From: Candidatus Saccharibacteria bacterium UBA6209
GTDB taxonomy: Bacteria; Patescibacteriota; Saccharimonadia; Saccharimonadales; Saccharimonadaceae
Assembly: GCA_002421965.1 (NCBI GenBank)
Contig: DISN01000026.1
Coordinates: forward strand, 1-11,323
DNA length: 11,323 nt
Reading direction: 5' to 3'
Shown: one piece after another, positions 1 to 6,903 of the stretch
Position numbering within the stretch: position 1 is the stretch's first letter
How the letters are laid out: every line of letters starts with the position of its first letter
Made by a program: the position numbers and the translations under genes
Notes under the pieces: generated by a model
The model's input: the letters and a program-made list of their open reading frames with translations, nothing else
Told to the model about the DNA's origin: nothing
Databases searched by the model: none

Positions 1-1942
1 TAATCTCTCGGTTATTCTCGTCTCTAAGCACACCTTCATCGAGTAGTTGTAGCAAAGTTGTTAGCACTTGAGGATGGGCTTTCTCTATCTCATCCAGTAG
101 CACGACACTAAACGGACGCTTAGAGACCTGCGCAGTTAGACTTAATGGATCGTTAGCGCCATCGGCGATAATTCTCGCGACATCATCTGGGCGAACAAAC
201 TCATTTAGGTCAAGTCTAATGATATTATCCTCGCCACCATAATACACATCAGCCAGTGCTTTAGATAGCTCAGTTTTACCAACACCAGTCGGACCTAAGA
301 ATAAGAACGTGCCAATTGGCCGATCTTGATTTCGTACTCCTGCCCTGGCGCGGCGAATTGCATCGCTAACAACAGAGACGGCACGAGTCTGGTTGATCAT
401 CCTCTCGTGAATTAGATCCTCTAGGTTGAGTAGTTTGTCCTTTTCCGCTTGAGTATCTGGTGCGGCAATTTTTAAATTCATTGTTTGCTCGGCCGCAGTA
501 TATACTGACTGCGACGTAACTAGCCCGTCCTGGGCATACTGAGCGGACGACTCGAGTATCTTGAGTGCCTTACCTGGCATGGCTAGATCTTGGACATAGC
601 GGTCGGCTATTCGGTAGGCCTCGGTGATTGCCTGGTACATATAGGTGACTTTGTGTCGATGTTCAAGGCTAATCAGCTGGTCTCGCATAATATCAAAGGT
701 ATCAAGCTCGCTAGTCGGAGAAATGTTCAATATATTTAGCGAGTGAGCTAGCGCAGAGTTTCGCATAGATATCTGCAAGAATCGCTGCTCGTCCATGGCT
801 AGAATTATCCGCAGACGACCAGCCTCGAGAATTGGCAATAGCACGTTGGACAAATCGACTGAACCAACGCCTTCCTCGAAAAATAGCTGCGCGTTGTCTA
901 GAAATAAAATGATATTTTTGGCTAGGTACGCCTCATTCATCAGCTGAGTAGTGAGTCCCTCAAGTTCGCCTCGCCCACTTGCCTGGCTAATAAGCGACGA
1001 TGCGTCCAACATAAAGACCTGCTGGTAAAGTAAACTTTTTGATACATTTTGATGCCCATCAATCAGCATTTCAGCAAATGACGCAACGATCGTCGACTTA
1101 CCTGCGCCGTCCGGGCCGACTAGTGCAATATTTTGCTTGCCCCCAGAACTAAAGACGCTCATCAGGCGATCTACATAATCCCTGTGAACATCGGTCCTAG
1201 TCATAATCGTGCCGCCGCTAACCTGCATTGATAAATTTTGGCCAAACCTCGAAAGCAGTGGTGTCCAACCAAATGACCAGTCGCGAGCAATACCGCCAGT
1301 GTTGAGCGGCTTCTCGGCAAACATATCAATCATCGATTTTATGCGTTCATACCAAAATATACCTCGATCGACATCAGCCATGCCAATCTTTAGGTTAGCC
1401 AAAAGCCCGTCATGCCCGGGGAACTGCTCTATCAATGCCGCAGCAATTACCGCACCGGTAATTTTCGGACTACCGCTACGCTGCCAAACAGAAACGGCCG
1501 CTTCCCATAACTTAGTGGTCTCTTTTGGGTCATCGCTAGCGATATTTATCAAAAAATTAGCCGTAATCCCCATGCGAACCGCCATAAATTGCCCTGCTCT
1601 AATCTGTCCGACAATCTCAGCAATCTGACGAGGTGTTGGGTCCCTGGGCAGCCTGCCAAGCACGTCGGCAGATAAAATGTCATCCATGGTAGATGGCGGT
1701 CGCTTTATCGACATCGTTCTCAGATCTCCTTGCCACCAGACCGCCAACATAATAAGTGGCGCAGCCAGACCTGAGACTAACCAACCTACGGAATCATCCT
1801 GAATCAATAAAACCACCCCGAGCAGAACTAGCAGCGGTATCAACAGGTAGACAACAAGCATCCAAGCCTTGCCAAGCTGCTTTGTAAAACGTGCCTTTTT
1901 TGAGCGAAGGCTATCGTAGTTAACTACCGGCTCTATTTCCAT
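1..1942 (-). CDS. Membrane-anchored Clp-family AAA+ ATPase, 3' end cut by window edge
   Basis: At least 647 residues are visible and the frame stays open to the window edge. Two hydrophobic segments (about residues 27-47 and 52-70) are followed by a soluble region (about 85-210) in the place of a Clp N-domain. AAA module 1 has Walker A GPDGAGKS (276-283) but a Walker B reading ILFLDNA (345-351), with Asn where the catalytic Glu belongs, and the usual ALERRF arginine-finger stretch reads ALAHSL (397-402). AAA module 2 has Walker A GPTGVGKT (550-557) and an intact VVLLDE (613-618), then the conserved LDEGVLRD region. This matches ClpB/ClpC-type unfoldases; the membrane anchors suggest work at the membrane, and whether it feeds ClpP cannot be judged because the C-terminus is missing. 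The ATG at 1942 overlaps the upstream gene by 10 nt and has GGAG (1953-1950) 7 nt upstream, so translational coupling is likely. Confidence 0.9.
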   Translation of the reverse strand, partial: MEIEPVVNYDSLRSKKARFTKQLGKAWMLVVYLLIPLLVLLGVVLLIQDDSVGWLVSGLAAPLIMLAVWWQGDLRTMSIKRPPSTMDDILSADVLGRLPRDPTPRQIAEIVGQIRAGQFMAVRMGITANFLINIASDDPKETTKLWEAAVSVWQRSGSPKITGAVIAAALIEQFPGHDGLLANLKIGMADVDRGIFWYERIKSMIDMFAEKPLNTGGIARDWSFGWTPLLSRFGQNLSMQVSGGTIMTRTDVHRDYVDRLMSVFSSGGKQNIALVGPDGAGKSTIVASFAEMLIDGHQNVSKSLLYQQVFMLDASSLISQASGRGELEGLTTQLMNEAYLAKNIILFLDNAQLFFEEGVGSVDLSNVLLPILEAGRLRIILAMDEQRFLQISMRNSALAHSLNILNISPTSELDTFDIMRDQLISLEHRHKVTYMYQAITEAYRIADRYVQDLAMPGKALKILESSAQYAQDGLVTSQSVYTAAEQTMNLKIAAPDTQAEKDKLLNLEDLIHERMINQTRAVSVVSDAIRRARAGVRNQDRPIGTFLFLGPTGVGKTELSKALADVYYGGEDNIIRLDLNEFVRPDDVARIIADGANDPLSLTAQVSKRPFSVVLLDEIEKAHPQVLTTLLQLLDEGVLRDENNREI

Positions 1943-2313
1943 AAAGAAGCTCCACTTAACCACAGAATTACCCCAATGATCGGCACAAAGGGCAACAAAG
2001 TCCACAAAATAATACTCAACAATAACCACGCCAGCCTAAGCGATATTGCTACCGTACCAAACAAAATTGTAAACGTTCGGATAAACGCCCCTACCGCCCT
2101 CGAAAAAGTCTTGTCTAAAAATGCTTGAAACTGAGCAGGAGGACTACCGCCAACATTCGCAGCAGATATCTGCTTAAAGGGGCTAAACAGAGTCTTTAGG
2201 AGTAGCGATAACGAAAAGGTATTGGCGGTCCTAAGTACTCCCGCGTAAGACCTTCGGACGTGCCGCAGCCAACCGGCTCCATACCACCACTGAAAGATAC
2301 CCACCAAAAACAT
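1933..2313 (-). CDS. Small membrane protein upstream of the Clp-type ATPase
   Basis: 126 residues from the ATG at 2313. The N-terminus is MFLVGIFQWWYGAGW and then a basic stretch (LRHVRRS). A middle amphipathic region contains LLLKTLFSPFKQIS, and the C-terminal half carries two strongly hydrophobic stretches (roughly residues 73-95 and 98-120) that look like membrane helices. No enzymatic motif is visible. I recall similar WWYG-containing small membrane proteins in Saccharibacteria but cannot name a family. An in-frame ATG 27 nt further upstream (2340) is possible but would lie inside the divergent promoter region; the 2313 start sits 6 bp after a TACAAT -10 box, so I prefer it. The stop overlaps the start of the ATPase gene by 10 nt, so the two proteins are probably made together and may interact in the membrane. 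Confidence 0.8.
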   Translation of the reverse strand: MFLVGIFQWWYGAGWLRHVRRSYAGVLRTANTFSLSLLLKTLFSPFKQISAANVGGSPPAQFQAFLDKTFSRAVGAFIRTFTILFGTVAISLRLAWLLLSIILWTLLPFVPIIGVILWLSGASLWK

Positions 2314-2319
2314 AGTTCT

Positions 2320-2325
2320 ATTGTA
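2320..2325 (-). promoter_or_regulatory. -10 box for the small membrane protein/Clp operon
   Basis: On the minus strand TACAAT (5 of 6 to TATAAT) ends 6 bp before the ATG at 2313. No good -35 is seen. The expected start of transcription falls at or next to the start codon, so the mRNA would be leaderless. The box forms a perfect inverted repeat with the -10 of murT (ATTGTA-N10-TACAAT). Confidence 0.5.
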
Positions 2326-2332
2326 ACTCAAA

Positions 2333-2341
2333 TGATACAAT
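2333..2341 (+). promoter_or_regulatory. Extended -10 promoter for murT-gatD
   Basis: The sequence TGATACAAT is an extended -10 element (TGn followed by TACAAT). It ends 8 bp before the murT ATG at 2350, again predicting a leaderless or nearly leaderless message. No Shine-Dalgarno precedes that ATG. Confidence 0.5.
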
Positions 2342-2349
2342 TAATACAT

Positions 2350-3630
2350 ATGGTTCAACAGATTATTAGCACGGCCATCGGCAAAGTAGTTAAGCGCGCT
2401 ACCGCACTGCGTGGCGGTGGCTCTGCGCTCCCTGGTCTAGTAGTCGAAAAGATTGACCCAAAATTCCTAAACCGCACACTAGCACAGCTACCCCTTGGTG
2501 CCGTTATAATTAGTGGCACAAATGGCAAGACAACCACTACCAAAATTGTCGTGGAACTACTTGAGTCAAGTGGCCTTAAGGTGTTCACCAACCGAACTGG
2601 TAGCAATTTTTCGCGCGGAGTCATCGCAGCGCTTCTTAGCGAAGTCGATATGCGCGGACGACTGCAGTCCGACATCGCAGTGCTAGAACTTGACGAAGCC
2701 TGGGCGGCCAAGTTTGTTCAGCTGGTCAAGCCAAGATACAGCCTGCTTCTCAATGTTTTTCGAGATCAGCTCGACCGCTTTGGTGAAATTGATAAAACCG
2801 CCAAGTTTCTCGAAGAAATCGCCAGAGCTACCACCAGTACAGTTGTTTTCAACCGAGACGACCCGCGGATCTACAGAATATCCCAACAAGTAACGGCTAC
2901 AAAAACTTTTTTTGGCACCACAACCGAGCTACTTCGCTTGATGCCAACCGATGATGGGCTGAGGAGCGGAGACGATCAAGCAAACCATGCAGTCGAAGCT
3001 GACGTCCTGCTAAATAAAATCGCTGATGATGGGACGGCTGTCTTTCGCCTTGGCCAAGACGATTACCAAACAAGGCTCTCTCTATCGGGTGTCTACAATA
3101 TCCTAAACGCTGCTGCAGCCCTTGCCCTGGTAAAAAATATACTTAAAGACAGTGATCGCGTGATTGAATCCTCGCAATTAATCGAAGCCCTGAGCAAAAT
3201 AAAACCGGCTTTCGGCCGAGGTGAAGTGATTTATCTAAACGACGCACCGATTGAGCTCATTCTCGTTAAAAATCCTAGCGGCTTCCGCCTCGCCCTCCTG
3301 TCTTTTACTGACCACAGGCCAACAATGATCGCGATAAATGACAATTATGCCGACGGCCGAGATATGAGTTGGCTATGGGATGTTGATTTTCATGGCTTAG
3401 GGAAAGGCACAGTGAAAATTGTTTCGGGAATTCGCGCTTATGACATGGCGCTTAGGCTTCGCTACGACGATATACCCACCACCAAGATAAACACCGATAT
3501 CACCAACAGCCTGAGGTACTTTTTAAAAACCAATCCCGACCAGCCCAAGCGTATTTACTGTACTTACACGGCGATGATTAGCATTAGACGAGAACTAGCT
3601 AAGTTGACGGCTGTCGAGGTAGTACGATGA
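2350..3630 (+). CDS. murT: Lipid II isoglutaminyl synthase, Mur ligase-like subunit MurT
   Basis: 426 residues. MurT binds lipid II and ATP and, with GatD, amidates the alpha-carboxyl of D-Glu in the peptidoglycan stem to D-isoglutamine. Seen here: P-loop GTNGKTTTT (56-64), the Mur ligase central region with the conserved VFRDQLDRFGE (136-146), and the C-terminal DUF1727 domain with DNYADGRDMSWLWDVDF (331-347), which holds the Asp thought to complete the amidotransferase site. The segment between the central domain and GVYNILNA has no Cys-x-x-Cys pairs, so the zinc ribbon known from staphylococcal and streptococcal MurT is absent. The start at 2350 aligns with the usual MurT N-terminus; longer starts at 2332 and 2260 would lie upstream of the likely transcription start or overlap the divergent gene. 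The gene overlaps gatD by ATGA. Confidence 0.93.
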   Translation: MVQQIISTAIGKVVKRATALRGGGSALPGLVVEKIDPKFLNRTLAQLPLGAVIISGTNGKTTTTKIVVELLESSGLKVFTNRTGSNFSRGVIAALLSEVDMRGRLQSDIAVLELDEAWAAKFVQLVKPRYSLLLNVFRDQLDRFGEIDKTAKFLEEIARATTSTVVFNRDDPRIYRISQQVTATKTFFGTTTELLRLMPTDDGLRSGDDQANHAVEADVLLNKIADDGTAVFRLGQDDYQTRLSLSGVYNILNAAAALALVKNILKDSDRVIESSQLIEALSKIKPAFGRGEVIYLNDAPIELILVKNPSGFRLALLSFTDHRPTMIAINDNYADGRDMSWLWDVDFHGLGKGTVKIVSGIRAYDMALRLRYDDIPTTKINTDITNSLRYFLKTNPDQPKRIYCTYTAMISIRRELAKLTAVEVVR

Positions 3631-4346
3631 GTCGGCCTATTAACATACTTCAACTTTATCCAAAGGATATGAATATATATGGCGACTGGGGCAACGTCCT
3701 AGTGCTCAAAAAGCGTCTTGAATGGCACGGCTATCAGCCAAATATTTGTGAATACAATGCCGGAGACAAGCTTCCCGCTGAGATAGATATTGTCGTTGGC
3801 GGTGGCGGCCAAGATAGCGGCCAAGATAATGTCCAGCACGACCTCTTGAACATATCTGCCAATCTTTACGAGCTAGCAGATCGCAAAGTGCCGATGCTAT
3901 TAATTTGCGGGATGTATCAACTTTTCGGCCACCACTTTATCACAACGAGTGGCCAGAAAATCCCAGGAATTGGCTTGCTGGACGTCGAGACGGTGGCAGG
4001 CCCGAAGAGGCTGATTGGCAATGTTGTCGCTGAAAGTCAGGACTTCGGGACTATCGTTGGCTACGAGAACCACAGTGGTCAAACCACCCTAGGCAAATCC
4101 GCTATACCACTGGCACAAATAAGACTTGGCGCAGGCAACAATGGCCAGGACGGCACGGAAGGTGCGCGCTACAAAAATGTGATTGGCAGCTACCTCCACG
4201 GCTCGCTACTGCCAAAGAACCCCAGACTAGCTGATTGGCTAATTGAGCAGTCAGTGATTAACCGATATGGTGAGTTTCAAGCAGCGAAAATCGACGAGTC
4301 AATTACGCAAGAAGCTAGAACGATCGCAAAAAATCGGCCACGCTAA
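3627..4346 (+). CDS. gatD: Lipid II isoglutaminyl synthase, glutamine amidotransferase subunit GatD
   Basis: 239 residues, a class I (triad) glutaminase that releases ammonia from glutamine for MurT. The nucleophile is Cys94 in LLICGMYQLFG, the catalytic His is H191 in GSYLHGSLLPKNP, and Arg128 (GPKRLIGN) sits at the position of the glutamine-binding Arg of staphylococcal GatD. The N-terminal LYPKDMNIYGDWGNV and the VGGGGQDSGQD stretch (57-67) are typical of the family. Its ATG overlaps the murT TGA (ATGA), and GAGG at 3616-3619 lies 7 nt upstream, so the pair is translationally coupled, as expected for subunits of one complex. The gene ends 3 bp before the end of a converging glycosyltransferase gene, with no clear terminator between them. 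Confidence 0.95.
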   Translation: MSRPINILQLYPKDMNIYGDWGNVLVLKKRLEWHGYQPNICEYNAGDKLPAEIDIVVGGGGQDSGQDNVQHDLLNISANLYELADRKVPMLLICGMYQLFGHHFITTSGQKIPGIGLLDVETVAGPKRLIGNVVAESQDFGTIVGYENHSGQTTLGKSAIPLAQIRLGAGNNGQDGTEGARYKNVIGSYLHGSLLPKNPRLADWLIEQSVINRYGEFQAAKIDESITQEARTIAKNRPR

Positions 4347-4349
4347 TAG

Positions 4350-5864
4350 CTAGTTATTTTGCTGTATAGATAATTTATATATATCAGCGAACTGCTTGTC
4401 CATCTCAATTCGCTCAACCAATTCGTAACGCTCATCAACATCCATATAGACGATTTCTCCGTGCAAATGAACCAGGTAGCGAGAATTGATCTCGGAAGCT
4501 TCACGGATTTGATATTGCTGACTATTTTTCAACGGAGCGTAACCGCCGCGCCTGTCATTGTCTCGGTCGAGGTAATAATATAGATCGCAGTCTTGGTAGT
4601 AGAAGAAGCTATCGATGTAAAAATACGGCTCATCTGCCACAACCGTCACCTGATCACTGCACCTAAGTTCGCGCGTCTGCAACTGCTCGCTGATCTGCTT
4701 GGCCATAGGAGTTTTTATCTGCTCAAATATCACATTGCCTCCGACCGTCAAAACCCCAACACCGTAACAAAACACAAAGATAACAGCCATGTACAAGCCA
4801 TAAACAACTCGCCTACGCCGCACTGACCCAACTGTAATTGATAAGATTACAGCGATAAACAGATAGACAAAAACTGCCACGTGGGCCATATATCGCGGCA
4901 AAAATATTGCTTCACGTGGCGGCAAGGACATTATGGCAAAAACCAGCATCGGCACAACAATCAATCCCAGATAAAGATACAGATAGCCTCTCTTCTCTGC
5001 CTCAACTCGTCTAAAGGCAATGATTGTCGCCAAGATCAATCCGACAAGCACCAGTCCCAGCACCAAAGACTCCCAGCCGCCGACCCGCCACTCGGGCGTA
5101 AATATGAAAAATATCGTAAATAAATCAACCAGCGTAGTCAGCGTCACCTCAGTACCTACTCCGGAGAGGACTGAGTTTAGTAGTTGGCTAAAAAATGTGA
5201 GCATGTAAGGCAAGAACAAAATCACCGATCCAACATAAGCCCACGCCCACGTCCAGTGACGAACTGGTATTTCTTCCCTAGATGAATGCCAGGCTAGCCA
5301 GATTAGATGGGCCAACCAAATGACCACTGAAACATATAAAGTATACATACCCAGAGCCACGAGAACTGCGTACAGCACCCACCAGATTGCTTTCTTTGTG
5401 TGCATGGCTAAAATCATCGAGTATGTTCCAGCCACACCGATCAGTGCGGCAAGGGAATACATCCTCACCTCATAGCCGTATCTCAAAATAAACGGCGCCA
5501 AAACAACTACGGGAATAGCCATCAGTCCCGCCCGCAAGCCAAACAACCGCTTGGTCAATCCCAGCCCAAGACCAACAGACAGGCCGGCAAAGATGGCACT
5601 TAGCGACCTTAGGGCCAGTTCGCTAAAGCCGAATAATTCTCCCCAAAACTTAAGGATTATGTAATAAAGCGGAGGATGGGCGTCCACAGCCGTAAAAGCC
5701 AGAAGACTTTGCAGATCCTGCTGGGCCAAGTAAATCGAGTATCCTTCGTCAAACCACACCGATCTACCAAGAGACAAAAGCATCGTAACAACAAATACAC
5801 CGATACCAGAAAGTAGCGACACAACCCACCAATGGCCATCGAGCCATGCGAATATCTTTTTCAT
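4350..5864 (-). CDS. GT-C family membrane glycosyltransferase (GT39/GT83/ArnT-like)
   Basis: 504 residues with roughly 10-12 hydrophobic segments from residue 14 to about 375, followed by a soluble C-terminal domain of about 120 residues that is likely extracytoplasmic. The first extracytoplasmic loop has the GT-C acidic motif WFDEGYS (Asp39-Glu40), and a second loop has DAHPPLYY (61-68), both hallmarks of lipid-phosphate-sugar-dependent transferases of the PMT/ArnT superfamily. YEVRMYSL (131-138) is a further conserved loop motif. The enzyme probably moves a sugar from a polyprenyl-phosphate carrier to an envelope glycan, lipid or protein; the acceptor cannot be read from the sequence. The ATG at 5864 is preceded by AGGGG with a 4-nt spacer. 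The C-terminal domain has several Tyr-rich stretches (FFYYQDCDLYYYLDRD) with no motif I recognise. Confidence 0.87.
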   Translation of the reverse strand: MKKIFAWLDGHWWVVSLLSGIGVFVVTMLLSLGRSVWFDEGYSIYLAQQDLQSLLAFTAVDAHPPLYYIILKFWGELFGFSELALRSLSAIFAGLSVGLGLGLTKRLFGLRAGLMAIPVVVLAPFILRYGYEVRMYSLAALIGVAGTYSMILAMHTKKAIWWVLYAVLVALGMYTLYVSVVIWLAHLIWLAWHSSREEIPVRHWTWAWAYVGSVILFLPYMLTFFSQLLNSVLSGVGTEVTLTTLVDLFTIFFIFTPEWRVGGWESLVLGLVLVGLILATIIAFRRVEAEKRGYLYLYLGLIVVPMLVFAIMSLPPREAIFLPRYMAHVAVFVYLFIAVILSITVGSVRRRRVVYGLYMAVIFVFCYGVGVLTVGGNVIFEQIKTPMAKQISEQLQTRELRCSDQVTVVADEPYFYIDSFFYYQDCDLYYYLDRDNDRRGGYAPLKNSQQYQIREASEINSRYLVHLHGEIVYMDVDERYELVERIEMDKQFADIYKLSIQQNN

Positions 5865-5874
5865 ACTGCCCCTA

Positions 5875-5880
5875 TTTATA
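5875..5880 (-). promoter_or_regulatory. Possible -10 box for the glycosyltransferase gene
   Basis: TATAAA on the minus strand ends 10 bp before the ATG at 5864. A -35 at the right distance (TGGATT, 17-bp spacer) is weak. The region is shared with the divergent tRNA promoter. Confidence 0.35.
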
Positions 5881-5904
5881 CCTGATTACTAAGATAAAAT
5901 CCAC

Positions 5905-5933
5905 TAGTCAAAATGAGGAAGTTGGTGTATAAT
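5905..5933 (+). promoter_or_regulatory. tRNA-Pro promoter
   Basis: TAGTCA (5905-5910, 4 of 6 to TTGACA), a 17-bp spacer and a perfect TATAAT (5928-5933). Transcription would start near 5940, giving a leader of about 10 nt before the mature tRNA. Confidence 0.7.
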
Positions 5934-5950
5934 TTCTCAAGTACACCTAT

Positions 5951-6026
5951 CGGGGTGTGGCGCAGTTGATAGCGCGCTCGGTTTGGGACCGAGAGGTCGA
6001 AGGTTTGAGTCCTTTCACCCCGACCA
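5951..6026 (+). tRNA. trnP: tRNA-Pro, anticodon UGG, CCA encoded
   Basis: A full 76-nt cloverleaf can be drawn by hand. Acceptor CGGGGTG pairs with CACCCCG, D stem GCGC pairs with GCGC around an 8-nt loop, anticodon stem CTCGG pairs with CCGAG, the loop is TTTGGGA (anticodon TGG), the variable loop is AGGTC, and the T stem GAAGG pairs with CCTTT with one G-U. A73 and CCA are encoded. The D loop is AGTTGATA and the T loop TTTGAGT, so position 19 is A and position 56 is U: the normally invariant G19-C56 tertiary pair appears replaced by A19-U56. G18, G15-C48 and U8-A14 are kept. The 3' end lies inside the end of an antisense recombinase remnant, marking a probable integration site. Confidence 0.96.
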
Positions 6027-6656
6027 AGAGAAATTTTTGTCTAAATCCACCATATTATCGTATGGTGGATTTAACTTTATAACAGATACCACGTTGTCTC
6101 TGACTCGGAGGTTCAACACAACTTCTTGATACACTGCGTCTTCTTCTGCTAAATCGGTCGTACTCAGAATGGTTTCCAGATACGAATGTACGAGTTCAAC
6201 AAATTGCTCACGAGTTGGCAGTGCTTTGTTTAGTATTGCTAGCTATTTTTGTAGACTGTCGATACTAGAGGTATGAGCGTTAATAAGGTTTTGGTGGTGT
6301 TCCAATTTACCTTCGTGGTGTTTGTTGTAGTTGTCGAGACTAAGTAGCTGGAGGTTCTGGTATTTAGCGTACATATCCTCTTGTTTTTTCAAGTCGGTTT
6401 TAGCATTGGCGAGCTTGCGTTTTGCTATCTCTTTATCGACTGCCAGCTTTTTCTCAAGGCGACCAATGTAAAGCCTGTAAGCTTCTAGGGTATTCTTGGT
6501 TAAGTGTCTTAACGTCCATTCAATATGTGCAGTTATGTAACGCATACGAACGCCCTTAGCTAATTTCTTGCCATACTTTTCTATTGCCTCAGCGTCGTTA
6601 CGTTCTTTTCTAAAAAATGATGAGATCAAGGTAGGGGGGTAGCTAACCGCTAGTCT
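6015..6656 (-). pseudogene. C-terminal remnant of a probable large serine recombinase, with an in-frame amber codon
   Basis: One minus-strand frame is open from 6656 to a TGA at 6015-6017 (inside the tRNA-Pro 3' end) except for a single TAG at 6243-6245. The first part (TTG codon at 6629 onward, 128 residues) is strongly coiled-coil, with Lys/Glu-rich helices from TLEAYRLYIGRLEKKL to SSIDSLQK. After the TAG the same frame continues LAILNKALPTREQF, then a helix, then VVLNLRVRDNVVSVIKLNPPY. The order of coiled coil, REQF helix, short hydrophobic strand, basic strand and Pro-Pro is what I know from the C-termini of Patescibacteria large serine recombinases. The TAG stands where a Gln (CAG) would fit the helix. 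No resolvase catalytic domain or zinc ribbon is left upstream, where an acidic ORF and the hsdM-like gene begin. The 128-residue part might still be expressed, but it lacks a Shine-Dalgarno and an ATG. The recombinase identity is from memory of the family. Confidence 0.5.
6042..6073. terminator. Perfect 13-bp hairpin behind tRNA-Pro
   Basis: The arm TAAATCCACCATA (6042-6054), a 6-nt loop TTATCG, and its exact complement (6061-6073). It starts 16 nt after the tRNA 3' end and could terminate or bound tRNA processing, but no U-run follows on either strand, so an intrinsic terminator is uncertain. On the minus strand the same bases form the last codons of the recombinase remnant. Confidence 0.45.
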
Positions 6657-6802
6657 TCAGTCCTTATATACTTCTCACCGCTTGGATCGGTTGATACCTT
6701 ATTGTCCCAATTAGAAGTATCGGTGGCTGACTCTTGAGTCGGTAGCTCCGTTTCTGGTAGCTCGATTGTACTCTCTTCGTGTTTGTCATTGTCGTCGTTC
6801 AT
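6650..6802 (-). CDS. Short acidic hypothetical protein (50 residues)
   Basis: An ATG at 6802 opens a 50-residue frame ending in TAG at 6650. The product is rich in Asp, Glu, Thr and Ser (MNDDNDKHEESTIELPETEL at the N-terminus, GEKYIRTED at the C-terminus), has no hydrophobic core or cysteines, and is predicted to be unstructured. It has its own strong promoter element (TGGTATAAT, extended -10, 8 bp before the ATG), which argues that it is a real gene rather than a chance frame. It is divergent from the restriction-modification operon, 101 bp away, and its stop lies 20 nt before the TTG that opens the recombinase-like coiled-coil frame. Function unknown; no HTH is present, so it is not an obvious C-protein controller. 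Confidence 0.5.
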   Translation of the reverse strand: MNDDNDKHEESTIELPETELPTQESATDTSNWDNKVSTDPSGEKYIRTED

Positions 6803-6810
6803 ATGGAGTT

Positions 6811-6819
6811 ATTATACCA
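6811..6819 (-). promoter_or_regulatory. Extended -10 promoter of the acidic ORF
   Basis: On the minus strand TGGTATAAT gives a perfect TATAAT preceded by TGn, 8 bp before the ATG at 6802. No -35 is evident, as is common for extended -10 promoters. The spacing predicts a leaderless message. Confidence 0.55.
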
Positions 6820-6868
6820 GTGAAATAAAGCTCCCCCACTTAACGAGTAGATGAAAATATTCGGAGTC

Positions 6869-6897
6869 TTGTGAAGTTTCTGAAGGATTGGTAGAAT
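6869..6897 (+). promoter_or_regulatory. Promoter of the restriction-modification operon
   Basis: TTGTGA (6869-6874), a 17-bp spacer, and TAGAAT (6892-6897) preceded by TGG, making it an extended -10 as well. The -10 ends 6 bp before the ATG at 6904, and there is no Shine-Dalgarno, so translation would start at or next to the mRNA 5' end. Confidence 0.65.
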
Positions 6898-6903
6898 AGG
6901 TAT

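Noticed and set aside
1209..1628. 139-codon plus-strand frame
   Set aside because: It is antisense to the Clp-type ATPase, whose frame is continuous with Walker and membrane motifs; the plus frame has no recognisable features.
2260..2349. A longer murT reading frame starting at 2260
   Set aside because: It would overlap the divergent membrane protein gene by 54 nt and lie upstream of the -10 box; the known MurT N-terminus aligns from 2350.
6634..6639. Run of six G as a phase-variation or frameshift site between the acidic ORF and the recombinase remnant
   Set aside because: The acidic ORF stops at 6650, before the run in its reading direction, so slippage could not join the two frames.
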